A stretch of 64,000 nt of DNA from Nematostella vectensis (Eukaryota; Cnidaria; Anthozoa; Actiniaria; Edwardsiidae), in NCBI RefSeq assembly GCF_932526225.1, contig NC_064035.1:10279296-10343295 (forward strand), written 5' to 3'. The position numbers and the translations under genes were made by a program. Below are positions 22,701 to 33,132 of the stretch, piece by piece (positions within the stretch are counted from its first letter, which is position 1; each line of letters begins with the position of its first letter). A model generated the notes under the pieces. It was not told the origin of the DNA. It saw nothing but the letters and a program-made list of their open reading frames with translations, and did no database searches.

Positions 22701-25700
22701 AGGGTTTTAGACACGGATGATGCGAGCGTAAGAGAAATGGAAGGCTTTGATATTGGCTGGAAGAAGATAGGAGAAAGTTTTCTTTATAACAATAGCTCTC
22801 ATATAGTAGAGGCCATGTTATGGTAAAATATCAGGTGTGATTAATTATAACACTTTAAAGTCTGAAGTTGTGCAGGAATTTCCAAGATTAAGGGGGAAAA
22901 GGAAATTGTTTCGTTTTCAGTTATCAGGAAAATTGACCAACAACATATATACAGTAAAGAAAAAAAAATACGCAATCGACCGCCAGGTCATTGCGTTTAA
23001 AATCGAATCGTATTTCTTCGCATGTCATGCTTGCAAATTTCCAAAAAGACGCCAGAAAATGTCACGCACATGTCAAAAATGTCGTAAACACATCTCGTTT
23101 ACGTCGCTTATGACCGAGACCGATGTTTAATATGCCTGACTCGGCAATGCCCTGAGAAGAGATTACCGACCCAATAGTTACCCCGCAGTGCAGATTCCTT
23201 GGTTGGAGCAAAGAGGAAAACGTTTAACTTGCGGTTGAACTTGCGCCCGATCTACAGCATCTTAGAAGGTGTTGCCTATCTATCTAGTTTCAGTTGCGCA
23301 TCTAGTTTCCAGTCTCCTATCGGCCACGTAGATCGAAAATTTGTGGTTCTTTCAATATATCAAGACGTAAATATTTACCAGTCCAGCTTTCGCCCTCTCT
23401 CTAGTGAATTGTTGAGTAAATCGTGACCCACGGAAACTCATAACGTAGTCTCTTTAAAGTCTCTAAAACCTGATAGCGAATATCTGATAGCAACATTTTC
23501 GCAGCCCTCATCGCTTCCCGGAGCGTTGTATGACTCCAGCCCTGAGGTCTGCGAAGGAGTCTAGATAGCGAACGCTCAATACGTACCTGACATGATACCA
23601 GTGCTCTTGTATCTTGGGCTGTACGGCACCAGGCCCACGCCATCCATATCTTCTCGGAACACGTTGCCATTACTGTCGGTGCCACTAGCAGGCGACAAGT
23701 CACTCAGCTGAAACAGGGACGGATCGGTTAGTAAGGAGGAAAACAGGGACAGATCGGTTAGAAAGGGGGAAAACAGGGACGGATCGGTTAGTAAGGAGGA
23801 AAACAGGGACAGATCGGTTAGAAAGGGGGAAAACAGGGATGGATCTTTTAGCAAGGGGAAAGCTAACGGGTCTCGCAAGGCATATATAGATGGGTATGAA
23901 TCAGTACAAAAGACCGTAGCTGGTCTGAGGTTGTTGCAGTGAGGGCAGCTCCTACCCCTAAAAAAAGACTAGAATTACTTTAAACTTTTGGAGAAAATGA
24001 CGTTTGCCAATACTCAGAAATTAAACCTTGATAAACAAGTCCTTCCCTGCAACTCAGCTCAACTTATGATAGAGAAAAATAAAAGCGTTTTTTTTCTCAC
24101 AAGAGTGTTGAAAAGTTTCTCTTTATGCTCCTTATTTTAGAGGACAAAGACTGAACTGAAAAAAAAATTGAAAGTTGTCTTTACTATGCCTTTCAGGTTA
24201 TACGGTAAATGCCAAGGTGTCAAATAGCTGGTGCCGACCAGTGGGTCCTATTACAATATTTGTCAAATAAATCCTGAGCTGTCAGAAATACTTGCCTCTG
24301 GCTGTCTAAATTCTAAAGAGTTGGCAAATATAATTGCATGTTATTCAACCCCAATGGCTAAGGGATATTTGCCTTTGGCCATCAAACTCTTGTTGGCAAA
24401 TATATATATACATCCATGCTAGTTAACCTAGAAGATGTACATCTTATTAAATACAGTAAGAACTGTGGCTTTAGTAACAATGGAAATGGTTCATATAATT
24501 CTACTAATTCCTATTTATTTAATAATAAATGGTTTGAGTTAAAAGCTTTACTCTGGACTCTTTAAGGAATTGATTTTTGTGTATACAAGGTACTCAGGGT
24601 AGAACTGAAATTAGAAGTATTTAAAAATGTATATATATATATTTTAATTTGGTTTGGTTAGATTATTTATTATTTTCTTGAGAAATCTTTGTATCACAGT
24701 TTATTTTCGAAAAATTCGACAGCTGCGCAATAAATTTTGTATTGGGGGATGAAGAGAGGCATGTTTTGACAATTTTGACTGCTTTTCTTTTTTGCAGTTA
24801 TCCATGAAATTGTTGGGCATACAAGAGTTCCATCCAAAGATCCCCCCCTTTTCCTGCTTCCTATCATCCCTGTAAAAAGAAACTCACTTTAATCCATTTA
24901 CAGGTAGGGGTGTAAGCATTTGTTCCACAGGTAAAGAGTCTCCCTTGGTATGGCTGCAGAACGAGGATGTAGTTATAACATTCCTCCTGCAAAGAAAGCA
25001 CAATCATGAAAATGGCTGGAGTGGCATGTTATACCACAGTGTCATCCAACAAAGAGCAAAGAGTTACACATAGAGCAAACCTGGTATTGGTAACAGTTAC
25101 AAGATGGGAAATGATAGGATGTGTTTCAACTGGAAGGGGAACAGGGGGACAATCATCCATTATTATACAACAACACTATTCATTCTTTACCAGCATAAGG
25201 CTAGGTGCAATGTAATTTCTGGGAAGTCACAGAACAACCATACCACTCACCTTTGGTCTACGAGATTGGGTGCAGAATCTGACATTTTCTTTAGATGGTT
25301 CCCACTTCAACACCTAAAGAACAAAACAAATAAGAATTAGCGTAATAAAAAAATAGTTCAATGATACAAATAAGAATGAGTTAAGAGTGCTTCTCTAGAG
25401 GGAAAGAGAACGATCAAGAAACATAATGTACCCCCTAAAACACCACCTAAAAATATATGAGGCCCCATTTTGACCCCTGATATGAAATATAATGGCATCT
25501 CTATCAGATCGACATGGGAAGAACCACCTCCCCCCCAGGACAGAACTAGGGCTGAAAAAATTAACATATTTGTACCTACCTTAAATGATGAGAAATTTCC
25601 GAGATCAATCTGTATAATAAGGTTTCTATAAAAAAGGTTAAGCATTTTTTAGTATGAAAAGATGAGTTCCTACATCAACCTATATACTGTAATAAGGTTT

Positions 25701-27372
25701 CTATTTAAAGACGGCTTAGCATTATCTTTAGTCTATTTTGAATCATTACCTCCTTTAGTCTATTAGGCTGGATTTGGGTTGTGGCAGCGGCAGTGTGTGG
25801 TGGGGAGGGAACAAGAGGGGTTGTGTGTCTTTTATAATCATTTTCTCTGAGAGGGGAGTGTCCATAAACTACCCCAAAAATAAACATAGGTGGAAGAAGA
25901 GATACACAACCATTGACCTTTTTTGCCCCTGCCTCCCAAAATTTTGTCTCTGAATTTTGTTTTCTACTACCCCCCTCCCCCCTGCACCCCCCACTATAAG
26001 AACATCTCTATCCCCCATGGAACATCATGGCTTACTAAAAACACATTCGACTTCCGAGAAAAAGGACAATAGTGTAATGTCCATGTAATAAAAAAACATG
26101 ATTATTTATCTATAATATAAGTCTCCTGTCACACAGTTCCCTAAGGTCCCCAACACAGGAAAAATGCATTTTTTTGGTGGCTGCCATTAAAAGCACTTGA
26201 TCCTCAAACATCATTCTCGTTCCCTACCCCTCAAGACTCTTGAGTGGTTTACCTTGCTCCAACAACAAGTTGTTGATTGGCACTGTCTAATAATAAGTTA
26301 CTAAAGTTCTTCACATCGTATTGACTTGAAAACTCAAATCCACCAGACCCAGAAAGCAATTCTGAAAAATAATGAAGATATAAAGACCTTATTAGACAAA
26401 TTAGATCCCAGGACAGATTATGAAAATCAAGTAAAGAAAAAAAACATATAATGTGATCATCATTTTCTTCATTTTTCTGTATAGCAAAAGCAAAAAATAC
26501 CTAGTTTGGTATTTTTATGGCCATAAGTATAGATAATATAAATGTTTTGTTTATACTTTTTCATTAATAAGTTTACAATAATAACAAGGGATAGAATAAT
26601 TTAGTATAAGGGATATAATAATTTAGTATAAAACTGTCATGGCATATGAATTAAGGGAAATCATGGAACAAGAATTTTTAAGTGGGCAAAAACATTTGTA
26701 ACCTTTTTTGTAATGAATTCGAATAGCATTGTAAATTTTACATAGGTGATAACGGTCAGAGGGAGTATCGAGACAGAATGAATGCACGATATATCACACG
26801 ACAAACCACAACAGGAATACCATCCATAAGGAATGCGAATTATGATGACTAAAAACTTCGAAATGTCAAGACACCAAAATAAATGGAAATTGCTTTGCTT
26901 ACAAAGGCGTCTTTAGATAAGAAAGATAACGCGGAGGCCACACGAATAATAAGTCGTGCATCATCACTCAACAGATAGCATCAAATAACCATATTTAATT
27001 TTAGCCAGATTAAGTTCAATTCTACACACAGAAAACTGATCATATGTTCCATGGATAGCATCTTGGCATGATGTTCTCTATTGTACATGTGAATCTACTA
27101 ATGTATTCTAACTTAAATTTTACTTAGGGTAAATTGTGAAGACAAGTCGCTAAGTATTTCTGTTCTTAACTGAATTTGTTAATGTCGTCTAGGGTCTTTC
27201 GTGGTATCAGATATCAAACAGAACCCCAACTAGAGGATATATCTAAATTACATGAGTTTCCGATCGCTTTATTCTTACCTTGGAACGAAGTCACGGCATG
27301 TGAGGAGTTTTTACATGCTTGGCAAGTCCAAACCGCAAGTAAAAATGTCGAGATTCGCAGTAGCAAACCCAT
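12775..27372 (-). CDS. SEMA5: Class 5 type semaphorin (Sema-PSI-TSP1-TM)
   Basis: Transmembrane guidance ligand of the plexin-binding semaphorin family. Coding exons, 5' to 3': 27279-27372, 26253-26361, 25580-25625, 25251-25313, 24888-24986, 23587-23707, 22323-22451, 21639-21760, 21285-21396, 20921-20978, 20338-20473, 19691-19878, 19266-19324, 18860-18939, 18418-18468, 18115-18167, 17683-17757, 16936-16985, 16120-16260, 15366-15590, 14870-15040, 14315-14530, 13878-14057, 12775-13139. All phases close to 980 residues. Signal peptide 1-19 (MGLLLRISTFLLAVWTCQA); Sema about 35-500 with LFTCGTNAYTPTC, VGLYVYFFFREAAVE, YSRVARICK; PSI about 501-548 with DPYCGW; thrombospondin-type repeats 549-860; membrane helix about 886-909; 71-residue tail. 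The repeat at 671-727 lacks the Trp motif and matches the atypical RYTC-type module of vertebrate SEMA5, which supports class 5. Vertebrate SEMA5 has seven repeats, here five. The first exon was chosen on signal peptide, strong donor and phase. Confidence 0.92.
13443..13901 (-). repeat. 44-bp array of a semaphorin exon end plus 5' splice site
   Basis: Read on the minus strand, the exon 13878-14057 ends ACGTGCAGTACGAGATATGC TTCT at the donor GTAAGAGTGAGT. Downstream in the intron about ten further units repeat this pattern as ACGTGCAGAGATGTTCTTCT then GTAAGAGTAAGTAGCC. The period is 44 bp with a few shortened units. Each unit carries about 20-24 nt of exon-like sequence and an intact GTAAGAGT or close donor. 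Confidence 0.93.
15740..16140 (-). repeat. Decayed repeats of another semaphorin exon end/donor
   Basis: On the minus strand the exon 16120-16260 ends CTCAAGGAATGTACAG at donor GTAAGC. The intron beyond it contains irregular, diverged copies. Examples are CTTTAGTAATGTACGG followed by GTAGGAACG, CTTAAGCAATGTACGGG, GAAAGCAATGTTCGG followed by GTAGGAACG, and CTTTAGCAATGTATAG followed by GTAGGC. Spacing varies (about 50-75 bp). They look like an old version of the splice-junction arrays seen elsewhere in the gene. Confidence 0.6.
16681..16722 (+). repeat. Poly(C) followed by (AC)n
   Basis: Seven C, one A, then eighteen C run into an AC dinucleotide repeat. The flank AATCCTGGGTATGGCCCTTA resembles flanks of other poly(C) tracts in the window, suggesting it is part of a dispersed repeat. 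Intronic to the semaphorin gene. Confidence 0.85.
17450..17471 (+). repeat. Poly(G) tract, 22 G
   Basis: Uninterrupted G run within the semaphorin intron between the exons at 17683 and 16985. Read on the coding (minus) strand it is poly(C). Nothing else is recognisable nearby. Confidence 0.95.
18179..18278 (-). repeat. Two 50-bp tandem copies just upstream of a semaphorin acceptor
   Basis: Two nearly identical 50-bp blocks (CGTAAACAGCATTCTACG and CGTAAAGAGCATTCTACA on the plus strand) lie 11 nt inside the acceptor of exon 18115-18167. On the coding strand each contains a pyrimidine run TCTCTTTCTT and a TAG, so each is a potential alternative acceptor. A 19-C run follows at 18301-18319. Confidence 0.85.
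19430..19680 (+). repeat. Degenerate CAT/ATC triplet tract
   Basis: Irregular CAT, ATC and ACC triplets like those at 1-400, here in the semaphorin intron between exons 19691-19878 and 19266-19324. No fixed period and no exon. Confidence 0.75.
19846..20080 (-). repeat. 95-bp tandem copies spanning a semaphorin acceptor
   Basis: Units start at 19856, 19951 and 20046 (last one partial), a 95-bp period. On the coding strand each contains GAGCTCGCTTGTCTCATAG (the acceptor region) followed by a copy of the exon start TGTACCGTGAAAAATACC. In the outer copies the exon-like part has become TAAACCATGAAAAATAC, which includes a stop codon. Homology runs about 33 nt into the real exon 19691-19878. The units are rich in CACGTG-like words. 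Confidence 0.9.
20620..20910 (+). repeat. Polypurine (GGA-rich) tract with about 54-bp tandem units
   Basis: Almost pure G/A on the plus strand over about 290 bp, with three copies of a unit containing GGGTGGAGGATAGAAGGGGG. It starts 10 nt beyond the donor of semaphorin exon 20921-20978, so it is polypyrimidine in the transcript. Such mirror-like purine tracts can form triplex DNA; that is inference. Confidence 0.9.
21963..22338 (-). repeat. 55-bp array of a semaphorin exon end plus 5' splice site
   Basis: Nearly seven head-to-tail copies of a 55-bp unit. On the coding strand the unit reads GACAAGTGGCTCAGTG (the last 16 nt of exon 22323-22451), then donor GTATGTGCC, then about 30 nt of intron. 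Copies differ by only one to three bases, so the array is young. The copy nearest the exon is the functional junction. Confidence 0.95.
23708..23860 (-). repeat. 30-bp array of branch-point/polypyrimidine sequence
   Basis: Five units directly abut the acceptor of semaphorin exon 23587-23707. On the coding strand a unit reads TTTTCCTCCTTACTAACCGA then TCCGTCCCTG. Two variants alternate (CTTACTAACC and CTTTCTAACC), giving a 60-bp higher-order period. TACTAAC is the optimal branch-point word, and the rest is pyrimidine-rich. Confidence 0.9.
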
Positions 27373-29878
27373 CTATGTAGTTAGCTGTCAATAAAAACAA
27401 ATCATATCTAGTCATTGAGCCCATTGGGCTATTCTACGAGGACTGTGAGTGGATGTGTCGTCGTTGAACCATGAAAAAACAAAGAAATCTGTTTTTTTTT
27501 AATCGAGCGGAAGTTCGAGCTAGCGGGGAAAAAGGTGTAATAACTAAACTATTTCCAACGGTGAAGCTGAACATGCTCTTGAGTTTAAGTCCTTAGAAGG
27601 AAGAGTGTGGTTAAAATGGATTTTCCTGCGGCTAAAAAGCTATCGAGTTGGAGCATATTCCTAAGAACTAACTCTACACATTTAAACGCAAACTCACACA
27701 CTAAGCTTCAAAACGTGTCTCGTTTAGTATGTCTAGTATTTTGTAGTGTTCTATGTAACTAAAATGTGTTATTTAGTCGGTTTCGTTTGAGTCGGTCTCC
27801 TAGACGAATTAGATATTTCTAGCAGTCATAAACTCTTTGTTTTCTCAAAGCTTACGCTATGAAAATAGCAAAAAATCTGCTAACACCTCGCTAGTGTACC
27901 CCGCCACCAAAGTCCCTTTCTATAGCGAAGCCATTTTACCGCCATTGAACGTAAATAATAGCGCTCATAAAGCATCATTCGACATAGAAGTGTTAAAACC
28001 CAAGAAATTCTATAGCTGGTCACTTACAAAGGCCCAAGTATAAAGGTCTTGGCTTGCAAAGGTGTCCACTTCAACTCATTTTGTAGCAATTCTTCAAATG
28101 TTGTTCCATTTACTCCGGCCACACAGAACAAAACACATCGGAACTCGAGCTGAAAAGCACAAACTTTTTTCTTGATATCCTCGCCCTAAAATCACCCCAA
28201 ATTACATCTTATTATTGAAAATCCAGCGTAAATTTGTGATCTTTCTCGATTGGTAAAACGCCGATGACACTTTAGCAGATACACGAGACGCGATGAAGAC
28301 GTAGGACAGATTAAATTGCAGAAAACACTCCTTTCATGCACGCATTGGTCGTTTCCTCAACAAGTCTAGCCAGTTGTGCAATTCCGAAACGTATGGATCG
28401 CGTCCCTAGCTGTGTATGTTACTGGATTCTCCTTTCGCCACTTAACCAAGACCAACAGTGCATCCAATGTAAATACAAATTCAGCCCAGGTCCCGTGGGA
28501 ATTCGTTAATTGACAAGCTAATTGAACTTCGTATATATTATGCGTTTCCACGCGCCAATACGAGTACGTGTTTCCGGTAGTTTGTGAATTTATAATTTCG
28601 CACTATAAGGTACCCGTTCAATGGCAAAATGTATCGTTGTTTTGTCTACAAGGAAACTATTTCTTTTTATAACCGACTTGTCTCCCAGCAATACTTTAGA
28701 GTTTGCCAAAGTTTTATGCACTGTCGGATTCCGGAACTGAGACTTTAATCTTGTTCGGCTAGAAAAAACGAAGAAAAATAAAGAAAAAAAAGTTAAAGCA
28801 AATTAAAATTCTTACCAAGTTGTTGTTAATAATTTCGCTCTGTGTTTTTATGATTACTTATGATGAATCGATCGTCTTCGTTTTACGTTCGGTCAGGTAT
28901 ATTGTTCTCGTCGTTATTGACGTACAAATATAGTACAGTTTGTTTGTACGTGCAAGGGGTGTATCAACTTCTACTCCCCGTCTCGCAGAGAGCAATATCC
29001 TTGAATATCGAAATCCTCCTTCCCCTCCGCTGCAAGAGGGTGAGTTAGTCAGTGATATAGGTCTCTCATGTCATATATACCGAAAAAAAAAACTGATTCG
29101 GGTATAATTTTTTTCGGGGAGTTTACGAAATCTCATTTTCGAATTTCAGATTCTGATGGGGAGACCTGAATTAGCACGATTCTGATATTTCATTTGGGGG
29201 ACCTGAATTAGCACGAAATGTTATTCGTGGTAAACGGTTGGCGATTACATAAAATAACCATTCGCCTGTGAAAATAAACGTGATAAAATAAGAAAATAAC
29301 AATAATAATAAGATAGTCTTACATATTAATGTTTGGCTAACAATTTTTAGCAATGTTTCAAAGGGTGTTAACAGGACCGGGCTTATATGCGCTTGGGTGT
29401 TCCAGGGTGCTTAGGACTTTGGATGGCATGACACTAAAAATGGGACAGTGGTATCATGCTAGTTGTGACTTTAGCCTGTTTAGAGGACGCAACACTGCTA
29501 ATAATTCGGAATTATAAGTCCCTTAAAATGTCTGCCATGACATACTTTTTGTCCATAGAAAAATACACAGCCATTTTTGATAGTCCTAACGTGCACATTT
29601 CTTACAAGAGTCGGGCCGTCCCTAATGAGACTTTTTCCTCGCTAAGGTTTCCATTCACCAGATTCATAGTTTTATCTAGCAGTCTGGGTCCGCTAAGTTT
29701 GCTTAAAAGGCGTGTGTGACGCTAAAGAGCGGCTGCTAAGAAGACTAGGGCCGGCGGGGAGCCTTGAAAATAACTAAGAGTGTTGTACTGACAAAATGGG
29801 CTCAATATATTGACACTGAGAAGCACTGCATCTATGCCAAATCGTTGATAGACGATACTCTCCCACCCCCCACCCCCC

Positions 29879-29912
<34 letters not shown>

Positions 29913-31577
29913 TCCCCTGGCAACCCCCATTCCTCTCATGGCTCTCGTAAGTCTGTAAAAGCCTCGTAAACGGCTGACGCAAAACGAGGCTCAAGTACAA
30001 CTGCCGCCGCTCTGTCTCGCGGTTTGCATCGCATGCTCGAGTCTTCTAAAAACAAGAATACAAAACACCGCAGGGCGAACATCACTCATAGATGAGTCTA
30101 CACCTGCTCGGCCTAATTCATTAATCTTACTTACTTCATGCCAGAAGAGTCCTTGTCATTGCCAAATATGGAACACTAAGCGATTTCGGTTTATATCAGT
30201 AAGACATCCGAAATTTCATTTACGTTGATTCCAATTTTTTTTAGTTTTGGTGTCGGACTTCCTGTTATATTTTGAAACTGAATTTTCCTGCTATAAGTTG
30301 AAAGTGCTAAACAAATAATGTAAACTAGGTTATAGATGGGATGATTATTCACCCATTTATGCATTCTAAAAGTTAAAAAAAATGTCACTTTTCAAATAAG
30401 GCAATCACGGTATGCCCATTTAAAGAAATAAAGTTGAAATAAACCTTCTTCAACGATACCCACTATTAACACCAATATTTTTTACTAAAAAAATTCCCTG
30501 TTACCAATGACGTCATCACTAGTTGAAAAATCACTAATTCATTATACCGCCCCTATTGGATAGAAGCCCGAATTATTCTAAATAAATATTTATGCAAAAT
30601 CAGGCATTTATGATATCATAATTTTAAATGCGAGCAGTGAGCACTTCTGACAAACGTGTGTTTCGAGCATAGTTTTATGATCGCAGCTAGAAACTCTTGT
30701 AAAAAGATAAAGTCTTAGTCATCCTTTGTTTTTGACAGGGGCTAGGGACTTGTATTTTCCATGTGTATTTTCCCTACTAAGCCGGGGGTGGGTTGGGGGG
30801 GGGATTGTGCTCTACTGCTCTCCACCCGTGTTAGCTACGACCCTAGCAATAATAGACATCTGCTTTCTTTTGCCGTATAATACTTTAAACCCAGAGTTCC
30901 GGAGTTAGGGGTAGCCTTAGTCGCCTCGCGCGTAAAAATAATGAGGCAAAAAATTATAAGTGATGAACATTTTTTTTAATGATCTCTTCAACTTTTTTAG
31001 AGTCTCGAAAATTTGCAGCCAACTTTTGAGCACTGTTGCTTCTAGCCACCGGGTAACCGACTATTTTATTCAAAATAAAAATTACAAATCAAGATCATGC
31101 TATAATCACTTTAGATTTATCTTGTTATGCACAAACGCGGAAAAGGATACAACATTTTACATGACACAGACATGTAATATGTACCGTAACACGACAAATA
31201 AAAATATCGAAATTGCCGCAAAAGGTTAATAAGCAGCAGCTGCTAACAGAAACAAGCTTCCTGTACAAACACGAGTTCAAGAGATTTTCACGGAGGTTAT
31301 CTTGTCCTAAGAACAAGGCCCTTTGTTGGATAACGTTTCCCTGGTCTCAACAAAGAAATTTGAATGTCTTGTTCACATCATTGTGTTATAAGTGTTTTGA
31401 GATTGTAAAATTGATACTGATATGCAGAAGTTTATATTTTTGCGCGCGGTAATTTTCACAAACCCTATTACTGTCTAAAGTAGTAGTCCTGACTATAGTT
31501 ATTCCTTTTTTTAACGTACTAGAATAAAAACCGAGGGTTGGGTTACCCTGTGGCTTTAAGTTCTTCTCGGATTCAAA
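27373..31577. other. Intergenic region between two divergent genes
   Basis: No gene that I can support. It should hold the 5' region of the semaphorin gene (minus) and the promoter of the JmjC gene (plus). A TTTTTATTGACAG acceptor just 5' of the semaphorin start codon suggests an upstream 5'-UTR exon in here; a strong minus-strand donor GTAAGAATTT ending at 28814 is a candidate partner. A 31-C run lies at 29880-29910, which produces the long Gly/Pro-rich open frames around it. Confidence 0.6.
29880..29910 (+). repeat. Poly(C) tract, 31 C
   Basis: Longest homopolymer in the window, preceded by C5-6 runs broken by A. Open frames across it encode only Pro or Gly runs and are artefacts. Confidence 0.95.
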
Positions 31578-32474
31578 ATGGCGGGCGCTGCAGACCCACC
31601 TAGTCTGGAAAAGCAAGTAGGTCTTCGTCCCTTACCCGTAAAGGTTTTGGAAAGCATTAGCCCTGACATTTTTAACCATTTTTTCAGAAGTAGAGCTCCA
31701 GTAGTATTTAAAGGTTTTGTAAAGGCTTGGAAACCCTGCCAAATGTGGACTCCGCTATATTTGAAAACACGCCTGGGAGAGACTTGCCAAACATTATCTG
31801 TTATGGTCTCCCACGACAACGAACGCTTTGTGGATAACAATGACTTTACATCAAGGAAAATGCTCACTGCTGAAGAGATGATTAATGCAGTGTTTGAAAG
31901 TAATCTTAACAACAGACCCGAAAATCAGAGACTGTATTTCAGATCGTCTTCAATGCCAACTGCTCTTCACAATGATATCTGCATCGATTCTCAAATGCGC
32001 GAACTTTTCGACAAAGTCTCTCCGATCGTAGCCACAGAATCCGGAGACGATGAAAACAATTTTGAGCAGTTTGTCTCAGCCATTTTTCGACAACATACAA
32101 CCCAATTATGGGTAGGAACCGCAGGAAACATTACCCCATTGCACTATGATAGAAACCATGGACTCCTTATGCAAATACGAGGTCAAAAAAAGATCATACT
32201 ATTTTCAACTGAAGATACCAATTTTCTCTATCCATTTCCTGGCTACTCAGAAAAATCGCACATCAGCAAAGTTAATCTAAGGGATGTTAATGTTAATGTC
32301 TTTCCTAAGTTCGTCGAAACACAACCTTACTGCTGTTTAATCAATAAAGGTGACATGTTGTATATTCCGCCATTTTGGTGGCATGACGTGACGTCATTGG
32401 ATAATTGTGTTTCTGTCACGCTATCATGGGACATCTCAGGCCTTCATGAAATCCCACTACAAATGCTTCGATAA
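31578..32474 (+). CDS. JmjC/cupin-8 Fe(II) 2-oxoglutarate oxygenase, intronless
   Basis: A 298-residue protein encoded by a single exon; the ATG is in a good context (AAAATGGCG). The N-terminal 'PVVFKGFVKAWKPCQMWTP' is the usual entry block of cupin-8/JmjC hydroxylases. The catalytic core follows: QLWVGTAGNITPLHYDRNH with the HxD pair H189 and D191, then MQIRGQKKIILFS with a lysine likely to contact 2-oxoglutarate, then LYIPPFWWHDV with the distal iron ligand H269. It resembles the JMJD5/JMJD7/HSPBAP1/TYW5 group of protein or RNA hydroxylases. I cannot assign it to one member; substrate unknown. Length fits a stand-alone catalytic domain. No intron is apparent, unlike all its neighbours. This could mean an old retrocopy that kept its frame, or simple intron loss. 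Confidence 0.9.
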   Translation: MAGAADPPSLEKQVGLRPLPVKVLESISPDIFNHFFRSRAPVVFKGFVKAWKPCQMWTPLYLKTRLGETCQTLSVMVSHDNERFVDNNDFTSRKMLTAEEMINAVFESNLNNRPENQRLYFRSSSMPTALHNDICIDSQMRELFDKVSPIVATESGDDENNFEQFVSAIFRQHTTQLWVGTAGNITPLHYDRNHGLLMQIRGQKKIILFSTEDTNFLYPFPGYSEKSHISKVNLRDVNVNVFPKFVETQPYCCLINKGDMLYIPPFWWHDVTSLDNCVSVTLSWDISGLHEIPLQMLR

Positions 32475-32574
32475 CGTTGAAACAATAGTTTTCCCAAGAA
32501 CCACAGGATTATAATCTCCCCTTCAAGTTTGAGTTTTAGTGACCTTTATTTTAAATGAGTTCTTTTTTTCCCAA

Positions 32575-32580
32575 ATTAAA
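32575..32580 (+). other. Possible poly(A) signal of the JmjC gene
   Basis: ATTAAA about 100 nt after the stop codon. A second candidate, AATAAA, lies at 32809-32814. Neither can be confirmed from sequence alone. The interval 32475-33132 otherwise separates two convergent genes and holds nothing else that I recognise. Confidence 0.35.
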
Positions 32581-33132
32581 GATTACAAAGTAAGAGCTCC
32601 CTTTAATTGAGAGCTTAAAGCACACTAGGTAGCATAAACACATTGGCACCAGTTGGGCCAAGATGGGTTGCTATCACAGTCTATTACCCGTACTTGAGTG
32701 ATATTGTGGTGTATTCTTATTTTTATTAAATATTTTGAAAGCCCATGACAGGGTTTTCCGTCAACACTAGACAATCTTTATCTTTATTTAATGTGTATAA
32801 TAATAGCGAATAAAATAGTGGGTGCAATAGCTATTGAATAGCTTTCTTGGAAAACCTTAACATCTTAGCTCAGAAAAATGGTGCTGAAAATCAATTGTTT
32901 TGACTTTTTTCCTTGGCTTTCTTTAAGTAAAAACTGATATTAGCAACATAGCAACCTCAATTACGCTAATTAGACGGTGAAAACAACAAAAAATATTTGA
33001 GGGGATATTATAGCCACTGTCTACAAAAAAACGGGTCAAATATCGCTGTTTTCTTTTGTTTGACGTTTTTCCAGGGGAGTTTCGTCTTTTTTCTTCTTGC
33101 GGCAATTATAAAGTGTTGCTGTTCTACTCCTG

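Noticed and set aside
29722-30000. Gly-rich and Pro-rich frames around the poly(C) tract
   Set aside because: They exist only because a 31-C run keeps frames open; no conserved sequence.
31556-31912. 118-residue minus-strand frame
   Set aside because: Antisense shadow of the JmjC coding sequence.
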